A DNA stretch of 53,579 bases, taken from positions 1 through 53,579 of the forward strand of contig JAOPYK010000283.1 of assembly GCA_025964695.1 (NCBI GenBank), read 5' to 3'. Source of the stretch: Streptosporangiaceae bacterium (GTDB lineage: Bacteria > Actinomycetota > Actinomycetes > Streptosporangiales > Streptosporangiaceae). A program made the position numbers and the translations under genes. Position 1 is the stretch's first letter. Each line of letters opens with the position of its first letter. This document shows, piece by piece, positions 12,879 to 21,459 of this stretch. A model generated the notes under the pieces. It saw nothing but the letters and a program-made list of their open reading frames with translations, was not told the origin of the DNA and made no database searches.

Positions 12879-15344
12879 CTAGCCTCTGAGCACGGCCCCG
12901 GTGCGCGCCGTCGCCTCGGCCACGGCGGCGTCCCGGGCCGCGGTCGTCTCCTCCACGGTGAGCGTCCGGTCCGGTGCGCGGAACCGCAGCGTGTAGGCCA
13001 GTGACCGGCGGCCCTCGCCCGCCTGCTCTCCGGTGTAGACGTCGAACAGCCGGATCGACTCGAGCAACTCCCCGGCGCCGGCTCGCAGCCCCGCCTCGAC
13101 CTCGGCGGCCGGCACCGTCGCGTCCACGATCAGCGCGACATCCTGGGTGGCCACCGGATACGCCGAGACGTGCGGCGCCTGCACCGCTCCGGACGGGTCC
13201 AGCCGGCTCAGCTCGATCTCCATCGCGCAGGTGCGCGGTGGCAGGCCGTACGCCTGGATCACCCTCGGGTGCAGTTCACCGGCATGGCCGATCAGGGTGC
13301 CGCCGGCGTACAGGGCGGCGCACCGGCCGGGGTGCCAGGGCGCATGCTGATCGGCGCGTACCTCCACCTCGGCCGACGCCTCCGCGGCCACGGTCCGGGC
13401 CGCCTCGATGGCGTCGGCCCAGCCGGCCGGGCGGCCCTTCCCCCACCAGCCGGCGGATTCGCGGTCACCGGAGAGCACAGTGGCCACTCGCAGCGGCTGG
13501 TCGGGCAGCATCGCCTCGATCGAGGCCAGCTCACCGGCCGTCGGCGCGCGGTCCACGCTGAGCCGTGGCGCCGGGCCGGTGGGGGCGTCCGGCCTGGGCC
13601 GGTAGACCAGGCCGATCTCGAACAGGCCGAGGTCGGGGAAGCCACGTCCGACGTTGCGGGTCAGGGTGCGCAGCAGCGCGGGCAGCAGCGTGGTGCGCAG
13701 CAGCGGCTCGTCCTCCGACAGCGGGTTGGCCAGCCGCAGCGCCCGGCGGCGGGCGTCGTCGGCGGGCAGCTGCAGGTCGTCCCAGTCCCGCTCGGCCGCG
13801 AACGGGGAGCTGAGCACCTCGACGTGACCGGCGGCGGCCAAAGCCCGGCCGGTGCGGCGCCGGAGCCGCTGCGCCGCGGTGAGCCCGCGGCCCGCCACCG
13901 AACGCGGGGCGCGGATCGGGATCCGGTCGTAACCCTCGAGCCGGATGACCTCCTCGGCCAGGTCATTGGGGTCGGCCAGGTCCGGCCGCCACGACGGCGG
14001 CGTGACCGTCAGGGTGTCCCCACCGGCCACCCGGCACCCCACCTCGGCGAGCCGCCGCACGACGGTGTCACGGCCGTAGTCCACGCCGGCGACCCTGTCC
14101 GGGTGGTCGGCCGGGATGGTGATGACGGTCTGGGCGACGGGCACCTCCGCGTGGGTCACCCCCGGAAGGAGCTCCGCCCCGCCCAGCTCGGCCAGCATCC
14201 TGGCCGCCTTGGCAGAGGCGTAGAGCGGCAGTTCCCGGTCCACGCCGCGCTCGAAGCGGTACGACGCCTCGCTGTGCAGCTTGTGGCGGCGGACCATCCG
14301 GGCGACGCCGACGTCGTCGAAGTGGGCGGCCTCGATGACCAGGTCGGTGGACTTCTCGTCGATCTCGCTGTTGAGACCGCCCATGGTGCCCGCCATGGAG
14401 ATGGGCCCGGAGTCGTCGGTGATCAGGACGTCCTCGGGGTCCAGCACGCGCTTGACGTGGTCGAGCGTCTCCAGCCGCTCCCCAGGCCTGGCCCGGCGCA
14501 CCACGATGGGGCCGCTGAGCTTGCCCCGGTCGAAAGCGTGCAGCGGCTGGCCGAGCTCGTGCATCAGGTAGTTGGTGACGTCGACGGCGAGCGAGACCGG
14601 GCGCATCCCGGCGCGGGCGAGCCGGACCCGCATCCACATCGGGGTCTGCGCCTCCGGGTCCAGGCCGCGGATCTCCCGCAGCACGAACCGGTCGCAGGCC
14701 GAGGGATCGGCGATACCCGCCGGGTAGGACGTGCCGTCGTCCCCGGTCAGGTCGAGGTCGGCGGGGTCGCGGAAGGCGACGCCGTACGCGGTCGCGGCCT
14801 CACGGGCCACCCCGCGGATCGACAGGGCGTACCCCCGGTCGGGGGTGACGGCGATGTCGAGCACGTCGTCACGCAGCGCCCACGGGCCGATGACGTCCGC
14901 GCCGACCTCGTGGCCGGGGCCGAGCACCAGGATGCCGCTGTGGTCGTCGCCGATGCCCAGCTCACTGGCCGAGCAGATCATGCCCTCCGACACCCGGCCG
15001 TAGGTCGTGCGGGCACCGATCGCGAAGCCGCCGGGCAGTTCCGCACCGGGCAGCGCGACCACCACCAGGTCGCCTCCGGTGAAGTTGCGGGCACCGCAGA
15101 CGATGTTCTGCGGCTGCGTGTTGCCCACGTCCACCTGGCAGTAGCGGATGGGCTTCTTGAACCCGGTGAGCTCCTCGATGGCCAGCACCCGGCCCACCAC
15201 GAGCGGCCCGGTCAGATCGGCGCCGGCCGCGTCGACGGTCTCGACCTCCAGACCGGCCGCGATCAGCCTGGTGGCCAGCTCACGGCCGGTGACCTCGGCG
15301 GGGAGCTCGACGTACTCCCGCAGCCACGAAAGCGGGACCCGCAT
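12879..15344 (-). CDS. pheT: Phenylalanyl-tRNA synthetase beta subunit
   Basis: Large subunit of the alpha2-beta2 enzyme that charges tRNA-Phe. At 821 residues it has the expected order: an EMAP/OB-type tRNA-binding domain (about 40-150), the B3/B4 editing domain (about 210-390), the B5 and catalytic-like core, and a C-terminal ferredoxin-like anticodon-binding domain (about 730-820). The ATG shares one base with the pheS stop (TGATG), so the subunits are made in step. A convergent hairpin follows. Confidence 0.97.
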   Translation of the reverse strand: MRVPLSWLREYVELPAEVTGRELATRLIAAGLEVETVDAAGADLTGPLVVGRVLAIEELTGFKKPIRYCQVDVGNTQPQNIVCGARNFTGGDLVVVALPGAELPGGFAIGARTTYGRVSEGMICSASELGIGDDHSGILVLGPGHEVGADVIGPWALRDDVLDIAVTPDRGYALSIRGVAREAATAYGVAFRDPADLDLTGDDGTSYPAGIADPSACDRFVLREIRGLDPEAQTPMWMRVRLARAGMRPVSLAVDVTNYLMHELGQPLHAFDRGKLSGPIVVRRARPGERLETLDHVKRVLDPEDVLITDDSGPISMAGTMGGLNSEIDEKSTDLVIEAAHFDDVGVARMVRRHKLHSEASYRFERGVDRELPLYASAKAARMLAELGGAELLPGVTHAEVPVAQTVITIPADHPDRVAGVDYGRDTVVRRLAEVGCRVAGGDTLTVTPPSWRPDLADPNDLAEEVIRLEGYDRIPIRAPRSVAGRGLTAAQRLRRRTGRALAAAGHVEVLSSPFAAERDWDDLQLPADDARRRALRLANPLSEDEPLLRTTLLPALLRTLTRNVGRGFPDLGLFEIGLVYRPRPDAPTGPAPRLSVDRAPTAGELASIEAMLPDQPLRVATVLSGDRESAGWWGKGRPAGWADAIEAARTVAAEASAEVEVRADQHAPWHPGRCAALYAGGTLIGHAGELHPRVIQAYGLPPRTCAMEIELSRLDPSGAVQAPHVSAYPVATQDVALIVDATVPAAEVEAGLRAGAGELLESIRLFDVYTGEQAGEGRRSLAYTLRFRAPDRTLTVEETTAARDAAVAEATARTGAVLRG

Positions 15345-16453
15345 CAGATCTCCATCCCGAACGGGAGGGTGAACCGCACGTCACCCTCGACCATGTCGTG
15401 CATGTCCTCGACGCCGTGCCGGAACATCAGCGTGCGCTCCACGCCGAGCCCGAACGCCCAGCCGCTGTAACGGCCGGCGTCGATCCCGGCGGCGGTCAGC
15501 ACCCGCGGGTTGACCATGCCGCAGCCGCCGATCTCGATCCAGCCCTCGCTGCCGCACGTCCGGCACGGATCGGCGCCGGGCTCGACCGAGGCGCCCCTGC
15601 AGACGAAGCACTCCATGTCGACCTCGGCCGACGGCTCGGTGAAGGGGAAGTAGGAGGGACGCATCCGGATCGGCAGGCGGTCACCGAACAGCCCCGTGAC
15701 GAAGGCCTCGATGGCGCCTTTGAGGTCGGCCATGGTCAGGCCCTCGTCCACCGCCAGCCCCTCGAGCTGGTGGAAGACCGGGCTGTGGGTGGCGTCCAGC
15801 TCGTCGGTCCGGAAGGTCTTGCCCGGCCCGACCACGTAGACGGGCAGCTCGCGGGAGAGCAGCGCCCGGATCTGCATCGGCGAGGTGTGCGTGCGCAGCA
15901 CCAGGCCGCTGTCCTCGCTCTCGACGAAGAAGGTGTCCTGCATGCTGCGGGCCGGGTGGTCGGGCTTGAAGTTGAGGGCGTCGAAGTTGAACCACTCCGC
16001 CTCGACCTCGGGGCCCTCGGCGATCTCGAAGCCCATGGAGACGAAGACGTCCGCCATGCGCTCCTGCATCGTGGTGAGCGGATGCCGCGCGCCGCGCGGG
16101 GCGTGGTCCCAGGGCAGCGTGACGTCGACGGTCTCCTCGACCAGGACGCGCTGGTCGCGCTCGTCCTCCAACTCGGCCTGGCGCGTCTTCAGCGCCTGTG
16201 ACACGGCGCCGCGGGAGGCCCCGATGCGCTTGCCCGCCTCCGCGCGGGCGGCGGGCGGCAGCGCGCCGATCTCGCGGTTGGCCAGCGCCAGCGGGGACCG
16301 GTCCCCGGCATGGGCGAGGCGGACCTGCTTCAGCTCGTCCAGGCTGCCGGCCGCGGCGATGGCCTGGACGGCCTCCTCGCGGAACCGGTCCAGCTCGGCC
16401 GGCTGGAGCGCGGTGACCTCGACGGGATCGTAGGAATTGTTCGGTGCAGACAT
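15344..16453 (-). CDS. pheS: Phenylalanyl-tRNA synthetase alpha subunit
   Basis: Catalytic subunit of PheRS, 369 residues: an N-terminal coiled coil (about 15-100) that contacts tRNA, then the class II core with the [19 protein letters not shown] segment (motif 2) and [13 protein letters not shown] (motif 3) near the end. A CxxC pair about 14 residues before a second CxxC (MECFVC and CRTC) forms a zinc-ribbon-like insert typical of many actinobacterial PheS proteins. The ATG at 16453 has only a distant GGAG about 13 bases upstream. No T-box or leader peptide is visible. Confidence 0.96.
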   Translation of the reverse strand: MSAPNNSYDPVEVTALQPAELDRFREEAVQAIAAAGSLDELKQVRLAHAGDRSPLALANREIGALPPAARAEAGKRIGASRGAVSQALKTRQAELEDERDQRVLVEETVDVTLPWDHAPRGARHPLTTMQERMADVFVSMGFEIAEGPEVEAEWFNFDALNFKPDHPARSMQDTFFVESEDSGLVLRTHTSPMQIRALLSRELPVYVVGPGKTFRTDELDATHSPVFHQLEGLAVDEGLTMADLKGAIEAFVTGLFGDRLPIRMRPSYFPFTEPSAEVDMECFVCRGASVEPGADPCRTCGSEGWIEIGGCGMVNPRVLTAAGIDAGRYSGWAFGLGVERTLMFRHGVEDMHDMVEGDVRFTLPFGMEI

Positions 16454-16559
16454 TGCGGTAACAGAACTCCAGCCTGAGCGGGCGGATCACCGGGCAGGCG
16501 CGCTGCCCTGGACGCCCGTGAGTCTAGTCGGGGTGGCCGTCAACCCCCGCCCATCCGCA

Positions 16560-16588
16560 GGTGATCATGCGATCAATCGCAGCTCACC
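16560..16588 (-). terminator. Hairpin between the histidine kinase gene and pheS
   Basis: Outer arms GGTGA (16560-16564) and TCACC (16584-16588) enclose GCGAT/ATCGC. The hairpin lies 49 bases past the kinase stop and upstream of pheS. It includes the 9-mer GTGATCATG found at two other operon junctions. Confidence 0.4.
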
Positions 16589-16636
16589 GGGTGCGGGAGG
16601 AGGGGGACCGGGAAGCCCGCCGGGCCGAGTCCGCGA

Positions 16637-17905
16637 TCAGGCGTAGTCGGGGGCGCCGGCGGGCACGGTAAATCGGAACTCCGCGCCGCCGCCGGGCGCG
16701 CGCTGGACCGTGATCACGCCGCTGTGCGCCTCCACCAGGCCCTTGACGATGTAGAGGCCGAGCCCGGTGCCGCCGCGGCGGTTGGCGGAGCCGCGCCAGA
16801 ACTGCCGGAAGACGCGCTGCGCGGCCTCGGGGGGGATCCCCTCGCCTTCGTCGCGTACCGACACGGCGGCTCCCTCCTCGTGCGCGTCCGGCTCCACCAC
16901 GATCGTGACAGTACCAGCGCCGTGCCGCACCGCGTTTTCCACCAGGTTGCCCAGGATCTGGCCGACCTTGTCCGGGTCCAGCCACATTTCCGGCACGGGA
17001 CCGCGCACGTCCAGCCGGAACCGGTCCTCGGCGTCCCCGGCTGCGACCCGCCCGGCGATCACCTTCCGGACCTCCTGCGCGAGGTCGACGACCTGGCGGC
17101 GCATCTCCAGGCGGCCCGCCTCGATCCGGGACACGTCGAGCAACTCGGTGATGAGCCGGGTGACCCGGTCGGCGTCGGCGTTGACCGTCTCGAGCATGAC
17201 CCGTTTCTGGTCGTCGTTGAAGCGGTGCCACTTGGCCAGCAGCGTGGCGGTGAACCCCTTGACGCTGGTGAGCGGTGAACGCAGCTCGTGCGCGACCGTG
17301 GAGACGAGATCGGCCCGGTCACGTTCCTGCCGGGTCCGCTGCGCGGCGTCGCGCAGGGACACCGTGAAACGTTCCACCCGGCCTGCGGCGTCCCGGGTGT
17401 AGGCCGCGGTCACCAGGGTCTCGGCTCCACCGGCCAGGAACAGTGAACGTTCGGGATGCCGGGTACGGGTGCGCAGCCCGCCGTAGGGGTCCACGCACTT
17501 CCACCAGTCCCGGCCCTCCCCGTCGTGCAGCGGGAGAACGTCACGGAAGTCGTGGCCCAGCGCCGCCTCGGCCGCGATCCCGGTCAGCCGGGTGGCGGTG
17601 CGGTTGAACACGATGATGCGCGCGTGGGCGTCGGCCACCACCAGGCCGTCGGGAAGATCGTCCGCTGAGGGGGAGGAGGGCACGTCCTGCCGCATCCGCG
17701 GCACCTGTGCAGGGACCGCCGCGGTGTCGTCCCCGCGGGAGACTTCTCCGTCCACGACGGCCTCCATCCGAACACGGCGCAGTGTCATGGCGGGGAACAC
17801 CCGCCCCTCCGCCTCGACGACCGGCAGGGCGGGGACGGCCCCCACGCAGGCCCCCGCGGCCACCTCGCCGGCGCAGGGCCTACCGAGAAGAGACTCTAGC
17901 GGCAC
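16637..17905 (-). CDS. PAS-domain sensor histidine kinase (soluble, no adjacent response regulator)
   Basis: Autophosphorylating kinase: a PAS domain at about 80-190, a HisKA dimerisation helix with phospho-accepting His206 in STVAHELRSPLTS, and a HATPase domain with N-box Asn324 (LGNLVENAVRHG), G1 box DEGEGI (352-357) and G2 box GGTGLGL (about 376-382). No membrane segment is seen, so it should sense a cytoplasmic cue through PAS. I recall a kinase at the same place beside pheST in Streptomyces, but no response regulator is present here. The start is uncertain: the first eight codons from GTG 17905 have weak GC3, and internal starts at 17788 or 17695 would keep all domains. Confidence 0.88.
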   Translation of the reverse strand: MPLESLLGRPCAGEVAAGACVGAVPALPVVEAEGRVFPAMTLRRVRMEAVVDGEVSRGDDTAAVPAQVPRMRQDVPSSPSADDLPDGLVVADAHARIIVFNRTATRLTGIAAEAALGHDFRDVLPLHDGEGRDWWKCVDPYGGLRTRTRHPERSLFLAGGAETLVTAAYTRDAAGRVERFTVSLRDAAQRTRQERDRADLVSTVAHELRSPLTSVKGFTATLLAKWHRFNDDQKRVMLETVNADADRVTRLITELLDVSRIEAGRLEMRRQVVDLAQEVRKVIAGRVAAGDAEDRFRLDVRGPVPEMWLDPDKVGQILGNLVENAVRHGAGTVTIVVEPDAHEEGAAVSVRDEGEGIPPEAAQRVFRQFWRGSANRRGGTGLGLYIVKGLVEAHSGVITVQRAPGGGAEFRFTVPAGAPDYA

Positions 17906-17987
17906 AGAGGGTGGTCAGGGGAGCCGGAAAAGCCCGTACCGTAGGGGTTTTGCGGCCCCGGCCGGAGCGCGGGCACCCCCCGCCGCC

Positions 17988-18019
17988 CCGGCCCCGAGCA
18001 GGGGCCGGACCGCGTCCGG
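17988..18019 (-). terminator. Two overlapping hairpins after the STAS gene
   Basis: CCGGCCCC (17988-17995) pairs perfectly with GGGGCCGG (18001-18008). CCGGAC (18005-18010) pairs with GTCCGG (18014-18019). They share 18005-18008 and so exclude each other. They lie about 50 bases past the STAS stop and upstream of the kinase start. Confidence 0.5.
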
Positions 18020-18069
18020 CGGAGTGCCAGGGCACCACGCCGGCCCGGCCGAACGGCCCGCCGCGCGGG

Positions 18070-18585
18070 TCAGCCCATCGGCGACGCGGTCGGTGCCCGG
18101 CCTTCTCCCACCGCGTCCTCGACGCTGTCATGCAGGGTGAACAGGCGGTCCAGACCGGTGATGCCGAGGATCCGCCGCTGCGCCGCCCGCACTCCGGCGA
18201 GCTTGAGCTCGCCGCCCTCCGCGCGCAGCCGGTTGTGCGCGGCCACGAGCGCGCCCAGGCCGGTGGCGTCGCAGAATCGGACCTGCTGGAAATCCACCAC
18301 GATGCGCCGGAAACCGGCCTCGGCGACGTCCAGGAGCCCGGTCCGGACGGTCGCGGCGGTCCGCAGATCTATCTCCCCGGTCACCTTGATGACGGCGATA
18401 CGACCGCCCGGGCCCGCCGTGGTGACCTCCAGGCTGACCGCCCGGCTCGGGTCCTCGGCATTGACCCGGCACCGGTGGGAGGCCACCGAACGGGGCGTGC
18501 CCGCAGCCGCTCTGGGGCCGTGATCACGGCTGGACTCCGGTCGTCGTCGACGCGGCACGTAAGCCGCCTTCCTATCGTCGGTCAT
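18070..18585 (-). CDS. STAS-domain protein, anti-sigma-factor antagonist type
   Basis: A 171-residue protein whose residues about 50-165 form a STAS domain, as in SpoIIAA, RsbV and BldG, which bind anti-sigma kinases and are switched off by phosphorylation. The phospho-site loop reads CDATGLGAL: Asp106-Ala107-Thr108-Gly109. The Ser that RsbV-type proteins carry after Asp is Ala here, leaving Thr108 as the likely acceptor. The first 45 residues are basic and probably disordered. ATG 18585 follows GGGGG. No anti-sigma kinase gene is next to it; the neighbouring PAS kinase has the HisKA type, so a direct link is speculative. Confidence 0.82.
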   Translation of the reverse strand: MTDDRKAAYVPRRRRPESSRDHGPRAAAGTPRSVASHRCRVNAEDPSRAVSLEVTTAGPGGRIAVIKVTGEIDLRTAATVRTGLLDVAEAGFRRIVVDFQQVRFCDATGLGALVAAHNRLRAEGGELKLAGVRAAQRRILGITGLDRLFTLHDSVEDAVGEGRAPTASPMG

Positions 18586-18797
18586 TGTCCGCCCCCGTAT
18601 GACACGGCTTCAGCACCGCTCTCCTCACCACCGTAGACATCAGGTGAGACGCACGAATCCCTCGCCGGGTTGGTTTCACCGTCCTCCCTGTGGAGGAGGC
18701 CCCCGGCCGGATGAGACGCGATCCCGAGACGGGACGAACCTGCGCGACAATCCTGGCAGGTGGCCGGCACCTCAACGACCCGCGACACCGTCCTCAT
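18582..18797 (-). CDS. Doubtful small ORF ending at the STAS start
   Basis: A 71-codon frame from ATG 18797 whose TGA overlaps the STAS ATG by four bases (ATGA), the coupling pattern used by real operon genes in this window. It contains a CxxC pair (CQDC near residue 14) but its third-position GC is only about 70 percent, no clear ribosome site precedes it, and I recognise no family. It may be chance reading of a leader. If it is not real, 18586-18850 is simply the STAS promoter region, with a small CCTCC/GGAGG hairpin. Confidence 0.2.
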   Translation of the reverse strand: MRTVSRVVEVPATCQDCRAGSSRLGIASHPAGGLLHREDGETNPARDSCVSPDVYGGEESGAEAVSYGGGQ

Positions 18798-18850
18798 ACG
18801 GCCACGGATCGGTCACCTCGTCGAGGCAACCATCCGGTGCGAGGCAGAAC

Positions 18851-19678
18851 TCAGCCTGCCGCGCGCTGGGCGCGGGCCGAGGCGTACAGGCAGACCGCCG
18901 CCGCGGTCGCGAGGTTGAGGCTCTCGGCGCGCCCGTAGATCGGCACGCTCACCACCTCGTCGACGAGGCCCAGGATCTCGTCGGGCAGCCCCCAGGCCTC
19001 GTTGCCGAAGACCCAGGCGGTGGGGCGGGCCAGCACGCCCGCGTCCATCGTCTCGTCGAGCGATCGCTTGCCCGCGCCGTCCGCGGCCAGGACGGTCAGG
19101 CCGGCCTCTCGCAGCGCCGGGATGAGCTCGCCGTACCGGGGACCGACGACCACCGGCAGATGGAAGAGGCTGCCGGCCGAGGCCCGCACGCACTTTCCGT
19201 TGTACGGGTCGACCGAGGCGTCGGTGAAGACCACCGCGTCTGCACCGGCGGCGTCGGCGGTGCGCAGCACGGTGCCGGCGTTGCCAGGGTCCCGGACGTG
19301 CGCGAGCACGCTCACCAGCGACGGCCCGGTGGCCAGCGCATCGTTCAAGGCGACGTCGAGGAACTCGCACACGGCCAACAACCCCTGGGGGGTGACGGTC
19401 TGCGCGAGTTCCGCCATGACCTCGCCGCTCACCTTCAGCACCGGCACCCTGGCCGCCTCGGCCGCGCGGATCAGCTCCGGATGGCGGTTCTCGGCCTCGG
19501 CGGTGGTGAACAGCTCCGCCAGGCCCCCCGGTGCCCCTGGGAGCGCGAGCGCCTCCCGTACGGCCTGGGGTCCTTCGGCGAGAAACCGGCGATCGTTACG
19601 CCGGAAAGCGCGTTTGGCGAGCCGTCGAGCCGCCTTCACCCGCGGTGAACGGAGCGAGGTCAGCTCGAGGCCCGCCAT
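18851..19678 (-). CDS. TrmH-family (SpoU) RNA 2'-O-ribose methyltransferase
   Basis: A SPOUT methyltransferase of 275 residues. An N-terminal substrate-binding domain (about 1-105) precedes the knotted catalytic domain with its three motifs: DPGNAGTVLRTADAAG (about 129-144), VFGNEAWGLP (near 223) and ESLNLATAAAVCLY near the end. The target rRNA or tRNA base cannot be read from sequence. It follows rplT by 21 bases and is likely in the infC-rpmI-rplT operon. I recall the same order in Streptomyces, which supports a ribosomal role. Confidence 0.9.
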   Translation of the reverse strand: MAGLELTSLRSPRVKAARRLAKRAFRRNDRRFLAEGPQAVREALALPGAPGGLAELFTTAEAENRHPELIRAAEAARVPVLKVSGEVMAELAQTVTPQGLLAVCEFLDVALNDALATGPSLVSVLAHVRDPGNAGTVLRTADAAGADAVVFTDASVDPYNGKCVRASAGSLFHLPVVVGPRYGELIPALREAGLTVLAADGAGKRSLDETMDAGVLARPTAWVFGNEAWGLPDEILGLVDEVVSVPIYGRAESLNLATAAAVCLYASARAQRAAG

Positions 19679-19699
19679 CAGCGTCTGGATGCTCTCTGC

Positions 19700-20077
19700 T
19701 CAGGCCGCCGCCGTGCCCTGGGCCGGCAGGGCGTCCTTGGCCAGCTTCACCAGGGCGGCGAACGCCGCGGCGTCGTTGATCGCGAGTTCGGCCAGCATGC
19801 GCCGGTCGACCTCGATCTCGGCCGCCTTCAGGCCCTGGACGAACCGGTTGTAGGTCATGCCGTTGGCGCGGGCAGCGGCGTTGATCCGCTGGATCCACAG
19901 GCGGCGGAACTGTCCCTTGCGGTCCTTGCGGTCCCGGTAGGCGTAGGTCATCGAGTGGAGCATCTGCTCCTTGGCCTTGCGGTACAGACGCGACCGCTGA
20001 CCACGGTAACCACTCGCCCGCTCCAGGACGACCCGGCGCTTCTTGGCGGCGTTGACCGCCCTCTTCACGCGTGCCAC
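19700..20077 (-). CDS. rplT: Ribosomal protein bL20
   Basis: Early-assembly protein of the 50S subunit that binds 23S rRNA; in other bacteria it also represses its own operon. It has 125 residues with the basic N terminus ([12 protein letters not shown]) and the central [16 protein letters not shown] block typical of bL20. It starts at GTG 20077 with GGGAG about eight bases upstream. It is third in infC-rpmI-rplT, 78 bases behind rpmI. Confidence 0.97.
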   Translation of the reverse strand: MARVKRAVNAAKKRRVVLERASGYRGQRSRLYRKAKEQMLHSMTYAYRDRKDRKGQFRRLWIQRINAAARANGMTYNRFVQGLKAAEIEVDRRMLAELAINDAAAFAALVKLAKDALPAQGTAAA

Positions 20078-20155
20078 GTTTCAAACTCCCTCGTGGGGGC
20101 CGGTGCCTCGTGGGCTCCGGCCGGTCGTACAGGTTGCTGGTTGCTGGACGGTCGG

Positions 20156-20350
20156 TTAGAGACCGAGCAGATTCTTGATCTTCTTGGAGTCGCCGGGGGC
20201 GAGGACCATGTCGCGGTCGAGCCGCCGCGTCCGCTTGGACGCCTTGTGCTCGAGCAGGTGGTTCTTGTTGGCGCGGCGGCGCATCAGCTTGCCGGTGCCG
20301 GTCACACGGAACCGCTTCTTGGCTCCACTGTGCGTCTTCATCTTCGGCAT
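20156..20350 (-). CDS. rpmI: Ribosomal protein bL35
   Basis: Small basic 50S protein of 64 residues with the family opening [14 protein letters not shown] and the HLLEHK segment. ATG 20350 has GGGAG about 12 bases upstream. The 176-base gap from infC holds a small GC hairpin (GCCCC 20378-20382 with GGGGC 20387-20391), a possible processing or control site. Co-transcribed with infC and rplT. Confidence 0.97.
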   Translation of the reverse strand: MPKMKTHSGAKKRFRVTGTGKLMRRRANKNHLLEHKASKRTRRLDRDMVLAPGDSKKIKNLLGL

Positions 20351-20526
20351 GATCGCCGTCGTCTCCCTTTGTCCTAGGCCCCTCGCGGGGCGCGGGGGCG
20401 TGCCCGACCGGCGCGCCGGACCACATGTCGTGGCCGCACGAACGATCAGGCACGGTGAAAGTGCGTCACGGGGGCCCGCCCTCCGAGGACGAACGGACCT
20501 TCCATGACGTCCCCTTGCTCGGGGAC

Positions 20527-21132
20527 CTACTGGTTGTCCTGCTGTTGCTGCGCCCAGTCCGCATCGCGCTCGGCCTTGGCCTCGTCGCGCTCGGCCCGGG
20601 CCTCGGCCTTCGCCTCGGCCTTCTTCTTGTGCGGGCCGATCACCATGATCATGTTCCGGCCGTCCTGCTTGGGGTTCGACTCGACGTACCCCAGGTCCGT
20701 GACGTCCTCGGCGAGCCGCTGAAGCAGCCGGTAGCCGAGCTCGGGACGGGACTGCTCACGACCACGGAACATGATCGTGACCTTGACCTTGTCCCCCGCT
20801 TTGAGGAACCGCACGACGTGACCCTTCTTGGTCTCGTAGTCGTGCGGGTCGATCTTCGGCCGGAGCTTGATCTCTTTGATGATCGTATGCGCCTGGTTAC
20901 GCCGCGCCTCACGTGCCTTCATCGCGGACTCGTACTTGAACTTGCCGAAGTCCATGAGCTTGGCCACGGGCGGCCGTGCCGTCGGTGCGACCTCTACGAG
21001 GTCGAGATCCGACTCACGGGCAAGTTCGAGTGCCTTGGCGATGGGGACTATGCCCACCTGTTCGCCGTTCGGGCCGACGAGCCGGACCTCGGGCACGCGA
21101 ATGCGGTCGTTGATACGCGGTTCGGCGCTGAT
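20527..21132 (-). CDS. infC: Translation initiation factor IF-3 (AUC start)
   Basis: Keeps 30S subunits free and checks the start codon and initiator tRNA. The 201-residue protein has the N-domain (from about [15 protein letters not shown]), the linker near residue 75 and the C-domain with [18 protein letters not shown] and [10 protein letters not shown], followed by a charged K/A/E/Q tail of about 30 residues. The start is ATC at 21132: AAGGAGG ends four bases upstream and no ATG, GTG or TTG fits. A rare start codon on infC is the known basis of its self-control, because IF-3 rejects such starts. The structured leader is described separately. Confidence 0.95.
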   Translation of the reverse strand: MSAEPRINDRIRVPEVRLVGPNGEQVGIVPIAKALELARESDLDLVEVAPTARPPVAKLMDFGKFKYESAMKAREARRNQAHTIIKEIKLRPKIDPHDYETKKGHVVRFLKAGDKVKVTIMFRGREQSRPELGYRLLQRLAEDVTDLGYVESNPKQDGRNMIMVIGPHKKKAEAKAEARAERDEAKAERDADWAQQQQDNQ

Positions 21133-21459
21133 GGGGCCTCCTTGAAGCGCATGAATGTCTGCGACCGGTCGTACCCCGGGGCCTTTCATGCGAAAAGCCC
21201 CGCACGACTTGCATGCAGGGCCACCTTCGGTCATCTCGGCGGCCGAAGCCGACGAGAGGGTGATTCGCCGCCGAACGGCCGATCACCGGACCGAAACCCA
21301 CCGGCCCAGAGCCGGTCAGGTGGGAGGTGGCCTCCGCTTGCACGCCCGATGCTCACACACCGGGCCGGTCAGGGTCTCAACAGTACCAGCAATCGGCCGC
21401 GACGAGGTATTCCGAGCTGCCCGTTCGATCACAGGACGGCCTCTTTCCCGCCACCGTGA
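21133..21459 (-). promoter_or_regulatory. infC leader with hairpin able to compete for the ribosome-binding site
   Basis: Stretch of 327 bases between aroE and infC with no gene. On the transcribed strand a ten-pair hairpin has left arm GGGGCUUUUC (21201-21192), loop GCAU and right arm GAAAGGCCCC (21187-21178). One pair is G-U only when read in this direction, which favours an RNA role on this strand. The left arm can instead pair over nine positions with GGAGGCCCC (21141-21133), which is the infC ribosome site. Upstream are GGAGG/CCTCC and CCGG-type hairpins. I could not place a convincing promoter; TACTGT near 21390 is a possible -10 box. Confidence 0.5.

Noticed and set aside
13170-15470. 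Long plus-strand frame antisense to pheT
   Set aside because: Same GC shadow effect; composition rich in Gly, Arg, Pro and His with no domain.
16454-16636. T-box or leader-peptide attenuator for pheST
   Set aside because: No run of Phe codons and no T-box core; only one small hairpin and a weak promoter.
20351-20526. Extra gene between infC and rpmI
   Set aside because: No frame has suitable codon bias or a start; it looks like an untranslated spacer with one small hairpin.
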